A stretch of DNA of 64,000 bases from Atherinomorus stipes (Eukaryota; Chordata; Actinopteri; Atheriniformes; Atherinidae): assembly GCA_023101725.1 (NCBI GenBank), contig JALJCO010012626.1, forward strand, positions 76,001 to 140,000. Reading direction: 5' to 3'. Shown piece after piece: positions 47,672 to 59,543 of the stretch. Position 1 is the stretch's first letter. Each line of letters starts with the position of its first letter. The position numbers and the translations under genes were made by a program. Under the pieces are notes generated by a model that was given only the letters and a program-made list of their open reading frames with translations, was not told the origin of the DNA and did not search any database.

Positions 47672-49437
47672 TCTCCAGGTCTGGTTCTGGACCTGATACA
47701 AGACCAGATCCAGCTTCCCCAGGTCTGGTTCTGGACCTGATACAAGACCAGGTCCAGCTTCTCCAGGTCTGGTTCTGGAACTGATACAAGACCAGATCCA
47801 GCTTCCCCAGGTCTGGTTCTGGACCTGATACAAGACCAGGTCCAGCTTCTCCAGGTCTGGTTCTGGAACTGATACAAGACCAGATCCAGCTTCCCCAGGT
47901 CTGGTTCTGGACCTGATACAAGACCGGGTCCAGCTTCTCCAGGTCTGGTTCTGGAACTGATACAAGACCAGATCCAGCTTCCCCAGGTCTGGTTCTGGAC
48001 CTGATACAAGGCCAGATCCAGCTTCTCCAGGTCTGGTTCTGGAACTGATACAAGACCAAATCCAGCTTCTCCAGGTCTGGTTCTGGACCTGATACAAGGC
48101 CAGATCCAGCTTCTCCAGGTCTGGTTCTGGAACTGAAACAAGACCAGATCCAGCTTCTCCAGGTCTGGTTCTGGACCTGATACAAGACCAGATCCAGCTT
48201 CTCCAGGTCTGGTTCAGGACCTGATACAAGACCGGATCCAGCTTCTCCAGGTCTGGTTCTGGAACTGATACAAGATTGGATCCAGCTTCCCCAGGTCTGG
48301 TTCTGGTTCTGGAACTGATACAAGACCAGATCTAGCTTCTCCAGGTCTGGTTCTGGAACTGATACAAGGCCAGATCCAGCTTCCCCAGGTCTGGTTCTGG
48401 TTCTGGAACTGAAACAAGACCAAATCCAGCTTCTCCAGGTCTGGTTCAGGACCTGATACAAGACCGGATCCAGCTTCTCCAGGTCTGGTTCAGGACCTGA
48501 TACAAGACCGGATCCAGCTTCCCCAGGTCTGGTTCTGGAACTGATACAAGACCAGATCCAGCTTCCCCAGGTCTGGTTCTGGACCTGATACAAGGCCAGA
48601 TCCAGCTTCTCCAGGTCTGGTTCTGGAACTGAAACAAGACCAGATCCAGCTTCCCCAGGTCTGGTTCAGGACCTGATACAAGGCCAGATCCAGCTTCTCC
48701 AGGTCTGGTTCTGGAACTGAAACAAGACCAGATCCAGCTTCTCCAGGTCTGGTTCTGGACCTGATACAAGACCAGATCCAGCTTCTCCAGGTCTGGTTCA
48801 GGACCTGATACAAGACCGGATCCAGCTTCTCCAGGTCTGGTTCTGGAACTGATACAAGATTGGATCCAGCTTCCCCAGGTCTGGTTCTGGTTCTGGAACT
48901 GATACAAGACCAGATCTAGCTTCTCCAGGTCTGGTTCTGGAACTGATACAAGGCCAGATCCAGCTTCCCCAGGTCTGGTTCTGGTTCTGGAACTGAAACA
49001 AGACCAAATCCAGCTTCTCCAGGTCTGGTTCAGGACCTGATACAAGACAGGATCCAGCTTCTCCAGGTCTGGTTCAGGACCTGATACAAGACCAGATCCA
49101 GCTTCTCCAGGTCTGGTTCTGGAACTGATACAAGACCAGATCCAGCTTCTCCAGTTCTGGTTCAGGACCTGATACAAGACCCCGGATCCAGCTTCTCCAG
49201 GTCTGGTTCTGGACCTGATACAAGACCAGATCCAGCTTCCCCAGGTCTGGTTCTGGACCTGATACAAGACCGGATCCAGCTTCTCCAGGTCTGGTTCTGG
49301 ACCTGATACAAGACCGGATCCAGCTTCTCCAGGTCTGGTTCTGGACCTGATACAAGACCGGATCCAGCTTCTCCAGGTCTGGTTCTGGACCTGATACAAG
49401 ACCGGATCCAGCTGTCCCAGGTCTGGTTCAGGACCTG
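47672..49437 (-). repeat. 44-bp minisatellite (longest copy)
   Basis: About 40 units of 44 bp or 50 bp on the minus strand (ACCTGGAGAAGCTGGATCTG+GTCTTGTATCAGGTCCAGAACCAG). A block of roughly 585 bp appears twice in tandem (48214-48480 region and 48798-49060 region are nearly identical), showing a large internal duplication. The long open frames on the minus strand (up to 317 codons, repeating SWIWSCIRSRTRPGEAGS) are artefacts. Confidence 0.97.
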
Positions 49438-49567
49438 CAAACAGACCTGACCAGTTGTTTCTGTCTCAGTCTGGAATCTAGATCAGATCTAGTTTGAGCT
49501 GGATGGAAATCCTGAAGCTGTTCATGTCCTGATTGATGATTGAATGAGTTGATGTAAAAATGTTGAC

Positions 49568-52515
49568 ACGTGGGTGATTCTCACGAACATGGTCTAACAT
49601 GTGCCTAAACAATTCTTTGCAAATTTTAACATTTTTTTCTCTCATAAGTATCAAGTAGGTTCTGAATTAACTAGTTTTATAAAAATTTAAGATCTCTATA
49701 TGTTTTAAAATACATTTTTAGGGTATTTTGTTGAGTCACTGACCAAATAAATTCATTACCGTAACACATTTTCAACTGATAATTACTCAATGTGAGTAAA
49801 TGTTAGAAATTTTATTTTTTCATGTATGCGCCTGTAAATAGTTACAAATAGTCACATACCTTAAACATTCAAGTAAATATTTATTTATATATATTTTTTT
49901 ATCCTTTTCTTCATTACCGTAACACAATTTATTGTTCCACACACTTATTTTCACTTTAGTGAAAATTTTACGATTAAAAAAAAAAAAGTTTGTTTAAATA
50001 AATGAAAAGACATGACAAACATTTCCTGTACAAAATTAAATTTTGAAGTTTTTCCATATCACTATTAAAATATTTGCTTTTTCAGGAAGTGTTACGGTAA
50101 TGAAAAGAGCATATTGGTAATGAAAAGATTTATAACGGTAATGACGTTAATGAGCTCAAACGTATTAAAAGCCATTTGTTTAGAATTCCAACCAATTCAA
50201 TATTTTACACAGTTTAAAATACAGGCCTACCAAATATTTAAATTCTTTTTAGAAAATGACAAGTACTAGTAAAACTTTACAAAGAAACTTTATTCACAGA
50301 TAGGCATCATTTGATAAATCCAATAATAATAATAAAAAACCATCCCTGCCCCTCCCAGTGATCAATAACAAACAGTTATAACATTAACAACATCTATTCC
50401 TAAACAAGTCATCAACAACAATTCATGTTCTCTGCTCTCCTCCCATTGTTTTCCATGTCTCGTCTCCTCTCCCATCTCCTCCCCTCCACCCCTTTCTCGT
50501 CTTCCTCCTCTCGCCTATCTTCTCACTTTCCTCACTACACTCCTTAAAAACCCTGAACTCACAAAAACAGATATCATTTAAAACCTCAACAATTAATATA
50601 ACAATCCTTTCCTCATCCTCGTTTCCCTCCTCTCCCCTAATTTCCACAATCTCCCATCCACCCTCTCCTTTTCTTTGTCTTCCCATCTTCCATCTCCTTT
50701 CTCTTCTCTGAACTTATCCTTTCCTCTTCCCCATCTTCTTCGCTTTCTCTTCACCCTTTTCATCAAACAATTAACAGCTGCCAACAACAAAGATGGCCAT
50801 TCTCTTCCATCTTTCTCATCACCTTCTCTCCCCTCTTCTTCATATCTACTTTATTTTGTATTCTCCTCATCTTATACCTCTTTTCCTCTCTTCCAACCCC
50901 CTTACTCATCTCCATTTTGCCCAGATTTCTGCAGCAACACTAAAATGCCGAGCAGAAGATGTTGCCGGCATTGGTTCAGGGATAATATCCTTTATTTTTT
51001 TCTCTGTAATACCAAACCTTTTCCCCTGGTAACTTGATGGAGGGTGTATAGAATTTGTTTTCACCAGCACAGTTCATTGTGTCAACCTCGTACTGGTCCT
51101 CCACAATCTAGATAAGAAAAAATATAAAGAAAATGAAAGCTTATTATTACAACAATAATGCACTGTGCTCAATGTTTGTGTGAGACATTTAATTTTTTTA
51201 CATTCATACATTTTCTGTACCATACATTGCCTCAGAGTAAAGAACAAAAGACAGTTTCTTGCTTTCATGTTCACTCCTTGACAAAATGTTCCACAATAAT
51301 GATTCCAGCACATGTTTAATACTTGGATAACCAACTGTAGCACATTCATACCTCTGTCACAATACCAGGATACAGATCTCCTTCATAATCGACCAGCACC
51401 CATTGCCCAACTCCAATGGAGTCCTTGTCTTGGTCTTCTGATTCTCTGAGGATGACCTCTTTTAGTGAGTAGCAGTCACAGGCAGGCCTGCAGAAGCAAG
51501 ATACCTCCCTCACTTTTATCTTGCCTGGATCTGTTGCAACAAGCTGCCCTTGCCTTTGAAGCTGCCCTTTTTCTCTCCATCTCTCCTGCTCTAAATGTAA
51601 AAAGTTATTCAGTATTCATTAAATATGTTATTTGTAAATTATTTACATTAATTCTTAATAGTTGTACCATTAAAGATCACCATACATTCAACACATTCAT
51701 TACCATAACAGTTTTGTTCATTACCGTAACAGCCTCAAATATTACACGGTAATGAATGCAGAGCATTACGGTAATGAATGAAAAAAGCATTTAGCTAGCA
51801 ATAGCTAGCATAGATAAGCATGATTCAGCAGAAATATTTTCAACATCATTTTGGCTCTATTAAAGCTACTTTTCTATTGATTATCAAATCAGTATCTTTT
51901 AAAAAAAAATTAAATATGCCCCATTACGGTAATGACCATTAGTGGTGTACCCAGGGGTGTCTGTAAACACAATCTTTAACAAATCTATAATTTAACAATT
52001 AAAACTTATCTTACCTCGTTGCCATCTTGCATCCTCTGTTCCAAGCAGTACATCATGGGAGATTAAAACTTTATTTAATCAAATACAGGGATTTTAATGG
52101 GGCCAAAAAGCTGTGCAACGGTAATGAACTCCAAATGCTCCGGACACACAGATTTGTTAAAAAATATTTGAATTGATAAATGTTACACCAAAAATGAGAA
52201 CATTATTTGTTAAAATGTACAATTTTAACTGTTTTTTGTACTTATGTTTCTATTAAATTAGGCAGTTTTATTGTGATATTTTGGGGTTAAATGTAAAAAA
52301 AAAACAGTCCGGACACATTACGGTAATGAATATTCTGACAGAAAAAATGTTTTAAAAATATGAATTAATGCCTCAAGTACAAAGACAACAATAGTCCCAC
52401 ATAAAACACACACTGCAGTTTGATGTAGAATAAATTGTTTTGATTATTTTAGCTATTTTGACCTTCATTTCCTCACAGACATGACCAAAAGTAGTTTCGT
52501 GAGAATCACCCACGT
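49568..52515 (-). mobile_element. DNA transposon with 20-bp perfect TIRs and ATTACGGTAATGA motif array
   Basis: Left end ACGTGGGTGATTCTCACGAA (49568-49587) and right end its exact inverse (52496-52515). It is 2948 bp and inserted into cassette 4 between GTTGAC and GTGTTTTTTAAATG; the other cassettes show the uninterrupted GTTGACGTGTG, so the insertion is certain. The target duplication is ambiguous (ACGT or shorter). About a dozen copies of CATTACCGTAACAC / GTTACGGTAATGAA occur in both orientations, near 49754, 49912, 50089, 50133, 51709, 51721, 51750, 51764, 51921, 52119 and 52317. A decayed coding region lies on the minus strand (50900-51590). Superfamily not recognised. Confidence 0.9.
50900..51590 (-). 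pseudogene. two-exon coding remnant of the transposon (WVLVDYEGDLYPGIV protein)
   Basis: The first exon, ending at 51352, encodes a Cys-containing stretch FCRPACDCYSLKEVILRESE and then VGQWVLVDYEGDLYPGIVTE. Its donor GAG|GTATGAATG and an acceptor TTATCTAG|ATTGTG at 51107 join in frame to IVEDQYEVDTMNCAGENKFY, then LPGEKVWYYRE. After that a run of seven A (near 51000) breaks the frame, and in the next frame KDIIPEPMPATSSARHFSVA follows. The 'G-x-WV-V-YEG-LYPG-V' plus 'W-Y' pattern resembles a C-terminal domain seen in uncharacterised fish and invertebrate transposon-linked proteins (recollection, no name). The splice model is inference. Confidence 0.6.
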
Positions 52516-52646
52516 GTGTTTTTTAAATGTCTTGTGCAGAAACGGCAACGTTGATTGTTGTGAAAAATGTCCGTGTTTGTTATTGTTTGTGAATGTAAAA
52601 TGTTATTGAATGACCTTGTTCCTGTGAAATAAAAGAAAAATAAAGT

Positions 52647-52718
52647 TGCATTGGCCGGGAATCGGAACCCGGGCCTCCCGCGTGGCAGGCGAGAATTCTA
52701 CCACTGAACCACCAATGC
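52647..52718 (-). pseudogene. tRNA-Gly (GCC), copy 4, with T-loop insertion
   Basis: 72 nt. Identical to the other copies except for one extra base in the T arm/B box (GGGTTCCGATTCCC instead of GGGTTCGATTCCC). The T loop would have eight bases, and the internal promoter B box is changed from GGTTCGATTCC. Probably a tRNA pseudogene, unless the extra base is a sequencing error. Confidence 0.85.
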
Positions 52719-53143
52719 GTGGGACACCACGAAAGGGGCGTGGCCTATTTAAAATGGATCTTAGGGGAGTTTTGCTCTGTTTGGATTGTGTCTGAAATCG
52801 CGGCTGCACGCGCCAGACACGCCGTTCTGTGTCACGCACGGATGCAGTCTGTCGTCGAGTCTCCCGTCAGCAGCGTTGAGGAGATTATTGATCATTTGGT
52901 GTCGAGAACAGTTCAGCTAAACGGCCTAAACCGAACCACATTCATTCTCTATGGTAGTCCTAAACCAGTACGGATGTAATCTACTTTTGGCCGCTATGAC
53001 CGCGGTGGCGCTGTTTCCTCATTGTCATGGGAAACATTTGAAGTTTCGTTTTTCCTGGAGACGGAGATTTTTGAGCAAAATCATCGGCGACTCATCAGGG
53101 CTTTTTCTTTTTGCCTTTTCATCTAGAAAGGAAAGACATTTAA

Positions 53144-54789
53144 GACTGTACTTGCAGCCAAACTCACATGATCACACTAAGAGTGGAAGAGTGGGCTGGG
53201 GAGACACTGGGATTACATGGACATTTAATTCATGGTGCAGAAACTAATACAGGGTGCCACGGTGCATTTGCCATATTTTTTTATTAGCACTGATGGAAAG
53301 TAATGCATTCATTCATATAATTATTGATGATATATATTTAGATCATTAAAACTTTTCATCCCATTGGCCAGTGGCCCAGCAGCACATTTTACAGGTTTTG
53401 GAGGCAAAAAGTTTGGGCACCCTGCCATAGAAAATAACTTTGATCAACCCTAATACATCTTGTTAAAGTAAACTACGGATATTTAAACAACTCAATTGCT
53501 TCATGTTGAAAACTCACTGTAATCTTGCAAAAGCGTTTGAACATAACATGTCCGCCAATTATCTGAATTTGATTTCTTCATGTTACCTCAACATGAATTA
53601 ATTAGGTAAACACTGATTTGTAAGGTTTTAAGTTAAAATTACATAAAATAATGATGTTACTCTTATTAACATCTTATTAACATATTTTATTTAAGTAGAA
53701 GCTACATGTTAGATTTGAGGAACTTTAACAACAGACAGAATTATATATTTCAGGGTAGCGTCCAGAATTGACTGGAAACTGCATCATTTAGTATATTTTT
53801 AAAGCCAATAGTCGAACATTGCTGTTTCTATTTGTGCGTTCACGACACTACGGAGGCCGCGGCGTTCAGAGCCTACTCTGCCGATAATGCAAGCATAGAA
53901 GAAGAAGAAGAAATTCACTGAAATTCACTGGTTGAGGCTGCATATGAAACTGTTTTCCCACGTTTGCTCCTTTGTGCCATCATCATATGTAGCTGTGGAA
54001 GTGTGTGTGTGTGTATGTATATCGACCTGTCCACTGTATGTAGGCCTACTGTAAGCATATATTTGTGTATATATACACAAATATATATATATCAATGATT
54101 ACTACTCACAAAAAAGTTAGGTATTCAACTTTTGGTTACAATTTAAGGGAAATAAGAAAATATCTTACATCACTGACATTATATCATGAATTGTTTGACA
54201 TCTACGTAGAATTATGATGTGGTAATGTCTTCATCTCAAGGCATTTATTGAAAGAAGTGCATTCTGACATCATACTATAAGCCAGAGGCTCCTGAACTTT
54301 TCCTGCAGGGCCCCCTTTTCACTGGCAATTCTAATGTCAGCCACATATCCCTGAGCCACCACTGCTAAGCCGTATATCCCGTTTTAGAGAGTAGTGTATA
54401 TAGATAGATGGATAGATATTTGTGAGTGTAAGTATATACTGTATGATAGATATTTTTCTTTTGTGGGTGTAGGTGATTTAGATCTGTCTCGATGCCCCCC
54501 CCCACCTCGTCCGTCGACTGGGCAGTTGAATAGAGAGCCAAAGGAAAGGCACTGGCTGGTGCACATCGCTCGTAACTCTCCTGCATTTAAACCGTTACCT
54601 TTTGAATTCTGCCATAACAGAAGGAATTCCTCCGTCTTAAATGTCCTGACTTGGTAGGCACTGTTTTAAGTTCCCAACTGAATTTCCTGAAATGATACTT
54701 TACCTGCAGTGGCAGAGGAACTTGTGTCATTTAAGCTAATTTATCCCGTTATGTGTGTGCAGGCCTGGAAGCTGCTGCATCCATTTATT
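53144..54789. other. unannotated intergenic region
   Basis: AT-rich. It has a short (GAA)n near 53899-53911, a TG/TATA microsatellite at 54000-54095 and a C run at 54495-54503. No supported gene, RNA or transposon boundary. Confidence 0.45.
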
Positions 54790-55012
54790 CAGTTATTAGT
54801 TACCTTCATCAACGAGGTCATATTTTTGGTAGTTTTGGTTTGTTTGTCTGTGGGCAACTTTATGGAAAAAGTTCTGGACAGATTGACCTGAAATGTCCAC
54901 CAGCCATGTGTCTCAGCCCAAGGACAAACCCATTACATTTTGGTGGTGATCCGGATCACCTTCTGGATCCAGGAAGTTTTGAAGGATTCTTTATCATTGA
55001 GTGATCGGACAG
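54790..55012 (+). repeat. interspersed repeat (GATCCGGATCACC family), plus copy
   Basis: AACTTTATGGAAAAAGTTCT+GGACAGATTGACCTGAA, then GGTGGTGATCCGGATCACCT+TCTGGATCCAGGAAG. The same blocks, inverted, make up 24362-24510. A widespread vertebrate/fish repeat by recollection; class not assigned. Confidence 0.75.
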
Positions 55013-55854
55013 AGTTTGGAATTTTTGCATACGTCCATACAAATGGCCCGAGTGTTTGGTAAAAAAGAAATTACAAGAAAGGATCTCAATGAGTTCTATA
55101 ATGTAGCAGGTACATGATGAACTGTGAACTTTCCAGTTTAAACTTTATAAACAGATACAACATTTAATAAAAGACACGTAGCAATAAAAGTTTAGGTGAA
55201 TCCCAATATGAGGGGACATGAGCTGCTGGTGGAGGTCTGTGCTAACAGAGGGCTTTTCTCGTTGTGTATGGATCTGTCCTGTATTTATTTCTGCAGCAGA
55301 AATGAGGGGGGGGTCTAACAGACCTTTGCATGTTGATCCATTCTTGTGTTGCATTATCTGTTTTTGTGCTTTTTGATCTTGTAGCACACTGTTCAGTTTT
55401 GAAGACAGCTCATGGTTTGATGGTTTTTGATCTATTAATTTAATAAAAGAACATGTTCTGTCTTTATTCGATGTGTATTTTATATGCAGTCTATGTGAAA
55501 CTTCACTTTCTAATGATTGCAATCAAATTATTGTAATTGACAAAAAGTGTTAAAATTCCAGCAGTGGATCCTGGTGAATGTGATCATGTGTAGCAGACAG
55601 AGGAACCAACATGTTTCCATCTGTAGTAACTTCTGACTGTGATGGAGGATGAGATTAACTAAATCCTGGGACTTAGCCTGCTCCAGACCAGGCTAGCTCC
55701 ACAGAATAAATCTCCATGGTAACTTACACCATAACACATACCACTGGTCCCTATCCCACTTCAGTGCAGCCAGATCTCAGATAAGTTGATCCAGGATAAC
55801 CAACAAATCCCGGCTTAATCCCTGATCCTAGTTACGTGCAATAGACCCCAACTT
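55013..55854. other. unannotated intergenic region
   Basis: No supported features. A minus-strand open frame (55145-55522) shows no recognisable domain. Confidence 0.45.
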
Positions 55855-57042
55855 CACAGCAGATATAAACATGTTTACGGCAGAATAAACATGTTTACAG
55901 TAGATATAAACATGTTTACAGCAGAATAAACATGTTTACAGCAGATATAAACATGTTTACAGCAGAATAAACATGTTTACAGAAGATATAAACATGTTTA
56001 CAGCAGAATAAACATGTTTACAGCAGATATAAACACGTTTACGGCAGGAATAAACATGTTTACAGCAGAATAAACATGTTTACAGCAGATATAAACACGT
56101 TTACGGCAGGAATAAACATGTTTACAGCAGAATAAACATGTTTACAGCAGATATAAACACGTTTACGGCAGGAATAAACATGTTTACAGCAGAATAAACA
56201 TGTTTACAGCAGGTATAAACATGTTTACAGCAGATATAAACATGTTTACAGCAGGAATAAACATGTTTACAGCAGATATAAACATGTTTACAGCAGAATA
56301 AACATGTTTACAGCAAGAATAAAGGTGTTTACAGCAGATATAAACATGTTTTAAGCAGAATAAACATGTTTACAGCAGGAATAAACATGTTTACAGCAGA
56401 ATAAACATGTTTACAGCAGAATAAACATGTTTACAGCAGATATAAACACGTTTACGGCAGGAATAAACATGTTTACAGCAGAATAAACATGTTTACAGCA
56501 GGTATAAACATGTTTACAGCAGATATAAACATGTTTACAGCAGGAATAAACATGTTTACAGAAAGATATAAACATGTTTACAGCAGAATAAACATGTTTA
56601 CAGCAAGAATAAAGGTGTTTACAGCAGATATAAACATGTTTTAAGCAGAATAAACATGTTTACAGCAGGAATAAACATGTTTACAGCAGATATAAAAATG
56701 TTTACAGCAGAATAAACATGTTTACAGCAAGAATAAACGTTTTTACAGCAGATATAAACATGTTTACAGCAGGAATAAACATGTTTACAGCAGATATAAA
56801 CATGTTTACAGCAGAATAAACATGTTTACAGCAGGTATAAACATGTTTACAGCAGATATAAACATGTTTACAGCAGGAATAAACATGTTTACAGCAGATA
56901 TAAACATGTTTACAGCAGAATAAACATGTTTACAGCAGGTATAAACATGTTTACAGCAGATATAAACAGGTTTACAGCAGGAATAAACATGTTTACAGCA
57001 GAACAAACAGGTTTACAGCAGGAATAAACAGGTTTACAGCCT
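55855..57042. repeat. 20-22-bp minisatellite (ATAAACATGTTTACAGCAGA)
   Basis: About 57 monomers of 20-22 bp. AGATAT-, AGAATA- and AGGAATA-type monomers alternate in higher-order blocks (for example a block near 56220-56400 recurs at 56510-56690). The consensus is the reverse complement of the 478-884 array. Each monomer has the palindrome AAACATGTTT and the forkhead-type core TGTTTAC. Confidence 0.97.
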
Positions 57043-58345
57043 GGTTCAAACATCATTTTAGGTTTATTAGGTCAAGTTTACCTTCATGTCAACTGTGAGG
57101 GGGTGAATTTTTTCATAACCCATCTGTTAAGATGTTATTTAATGTTGAAATTACACATACTTAAGGACGTGTCCTTATGATTGACATGCGGCAGACTGGA
57201 AGCCCGACCTGCCGACTGGTGGCTAGCAGTTAGCTCCTTGTTAGCTCTCAGTAAGTTTTTCAGTTTGCAGCAGATCAGCACAACGGTGGTTTTTAGTCAG
57301 ATAATAGTAAGTCTAACCGTGTCTTACCTTTAGGTTAGGAGGCTAATCTTTGTTAGCTCCTGTTAGTTTACCCCAGAGTACATCAGATGTCAATCATTTG
57401 CCCCGGGCTCGGAGTGCCCTTGCCTTTGCCCATTTTAGTATTTTCCGGGAGTGACTACACACGTGACAGCAAGATGGCGACGAAGGGACACGCCCACCTG
57501 GCTTCATTTTTAGCTTGTTTAGTATTTTGTGTGTCCGCCAGCTCTGGTTACGGACAGTCGTGATGCGTCTGTCGTGCAGACCAACGGTCTCATCAGCTGT
57601 GCGTCAAGCTTATTATGGTTCACTAAAACTAATGAAAAAACTAAAACTAAAATTCAAAAAAACATTTTTGTTAACTGAAATAAAAACAATGACAGTCTTT
57701 TAAAAACCAAAGGGTGGCGTGAGTTTCACCGTTTACTCCAGCAGCTGCGCGCCAACGATGGTGCAGCTTTGGTCCTATCGGTTTACCACCTGCAGTCCTG
57801 CATCAGGACCATATAAGAAGCTCGTTACATCCCATCAGGACAGCAGGTCGTCAACCCGCTGTTCAAAAACCCAGCGTTCCGTTGATTCACGTTCCCCCAT
57901 CAGATACCATTTCTGACTGATCCGGTCAATGGCCGCCAGTAGACCATCCGCCATTGCAACGATGGCGTTTCTGTACATGTGTAATGAGAACAGATGAGAA
58001 TCAGACTTTTTTCTGAATAACATGGAGGAAATGTGGAAGGACGTCACATTCCTGGTTGTTGGAGCATCAGAGGAAACTTTAATGTGTAATAAGTGAAAAA
58101 GAAGATCACAGACGTTTATTTCATGAAGATGTCTGCTGCTCAGTCCACTGATGTCAGTGTATTCGTATTGGGAGGAATATCGGCCAATCAGAGCAGAGGA
58201 GGAATAACTTGCTGCCACGGCGGAGAAAACACTGGATTTAATCCCCAACAACAAAAACACGGTAAATTATGGTGAACACTCATTAATCTGACACTTTATT
58301 TCACGTATCTATGCTCCCGAAAATGAGGCACCACATAACGCTATC
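57043..58345. other. unannotated region with one unexplained open frame
   Basis: Contains TAGCTCC-rich sequence typical of fish intergenic DNA. A minus-strand frame of 141 codons (57835-58260) has a protein-like C-terminal half, with ADGLLAAIDRISQKWYLMGE then RWVFEQRVDDLLS, but I recognise no family. It may be a relic of a transposon protein. GACAGCAAGATGGCGACGAA at 57466-57485 is a YY1-like site. Confidence 0.35.
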
Positions 58346-58483
58346 GTGCTAGCTAATGCTAACAGAGACAGCTGTGGTTCATGCTAGCTAATGCTAACAG
58401 AGACAGCTGTGGTTCATGCTAGCTAATGCTAACAGAGACAGCTGTGGTTCATGCTAGCTAATGCTAACAGAGACAGCTGTGGT
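58346..58483. repeat. 35-bp tandem repeat, four copies
   Basis: Units TTCATGCTAGCTAATGCTAA+CAGAGACAGCTGTGG, essentially identical. Confidence 0.95.
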
Positions 58484-58534
58484 GTTGCTGAGTTAATGAC
58501 TAATCTGGGAGATTAGATTGGATGAACTGAGACA

Positions 58535-59543
58535 CTGCACTCAGTTCATCCAGCTCAAATCCTTCACCTCATTTCACTCCCCAGTCACTTCAGGTGTGCC
58601 CCAGGGCTCTGTCCTGGGGCCCCTCCCCTTTCATAATTTACCTCCTCCCGCTTGGCAATATCTTCCACAGATTTAGCATTCAGTTCCACTGTTTCGCAGA
58701 TGACACCCAGCTCTACATTTCCAGTAAGCCCGACTCCACCTTCCCCCCTCCTCCCTCACACACTGCCTCTCAGAAATAAAATCTTGGTTCACCTCCAACT
58801 TCCCTCAAACTCAACGCCAATAGAACTGAATTTCTTCATGTCAGCACCAAAACAACCATCTCCAAAACCAACAGCTTCTCCATAACTATTGATGCCGCTG
58901 CAGTTCCCCCCTCCCCTCAGGTAAAGAGTCTGGGTGTCATCCTCCACAGCTCACTGTCTTTTCAAGCTCACATCAATAACATAACCCGGTCTGCTTACTT
59001 CCATCTTTGCTCCACCAATCATCTCCATCCGTCTCTCACCCCCATACTGCTGCCATCCTGGTCCACAGTCTCCTCACCTCCCGTCTCAACTACTGTAATT
59101 CACTCCTCTTTGGTCTCCCCCACAAACTCCTCCATAAACTCCAACTGGTCCAGAACTCAGCAGCCCGCATCATCACCAGAACCCCCTCCTTCCCTCACAT
59201 CCCCCCCGCTCTCCAACAGCTTCACTGGCTTCCAGTCAAATTCAGATCCACCTTCAAGATCCTCCTCCATACTTTTAGAGCCATCCACAACCTTTCTCCC
59301 CCCTACCTGTCTGACCTCATCCATATTACCGTCCCTCCCGCTCTCTCAGGTCCTCCTCCTCCCTTCACCTCAACCTCCCTCCCCCCTGCCTCAGCACCAT
59401 GGGGGGCAGAGCTTTCAGTCGCTCTGCCCCCAAACTCTGGAACTCTCTGCCCCCAGACCTCAGAAACATCGACAGCTTCTCCCTTTTCAAATCCGGACTA
59501 AAAACCCACCTGAACTGCTTATAATCTGTGACGCCATCTGGTC
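58535..59543 (+). mobile_element. L2-clade LINE, 3' fragment (reverse transcriptase)
   Basis: The RT core is readable with frame changes: [14 protein letters not shown] (58578-58620), then [12 protein letters not shown] (catalytic FADD, 58690-58725). The C-terminal conserved region is [52 protein letters not shown] and [18 protein letters not shown]. This order is typical of L2/CR1-type LINEs in fish. It is 5'-truncated in the RT, and the 3' end abuts the poly(T) of the next LINE at 59550. Confidence 0.88.

Larger units (their letters stand above)
47575..53143 (-). repeat. tRNA-Gly cassette, unit 4 (minus arm), split by a DNA transposon
   Basis: Minus-strand cassette: tail (47575-47671), long 44-bp array (47672-49437), flank up to 49567, then the 49568-52515 transposon, then the AT-rich block, tRNA (52647-52718) and conserved block. 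The unit stops at about 53143 after GAAAGGAAAGACATTTAA, before the CpG-rich end seen in the others, so it is truncated at its 5' side. Confidence 0.93.

Noticed and set aside
44506..49440. Many overlapping frames with SWIWSCIRSRTRPGEAGS repeats
   Set aside because: Translations of the 44-bp minisatellite in several frames; indels and frame use are inconsistent with coding.
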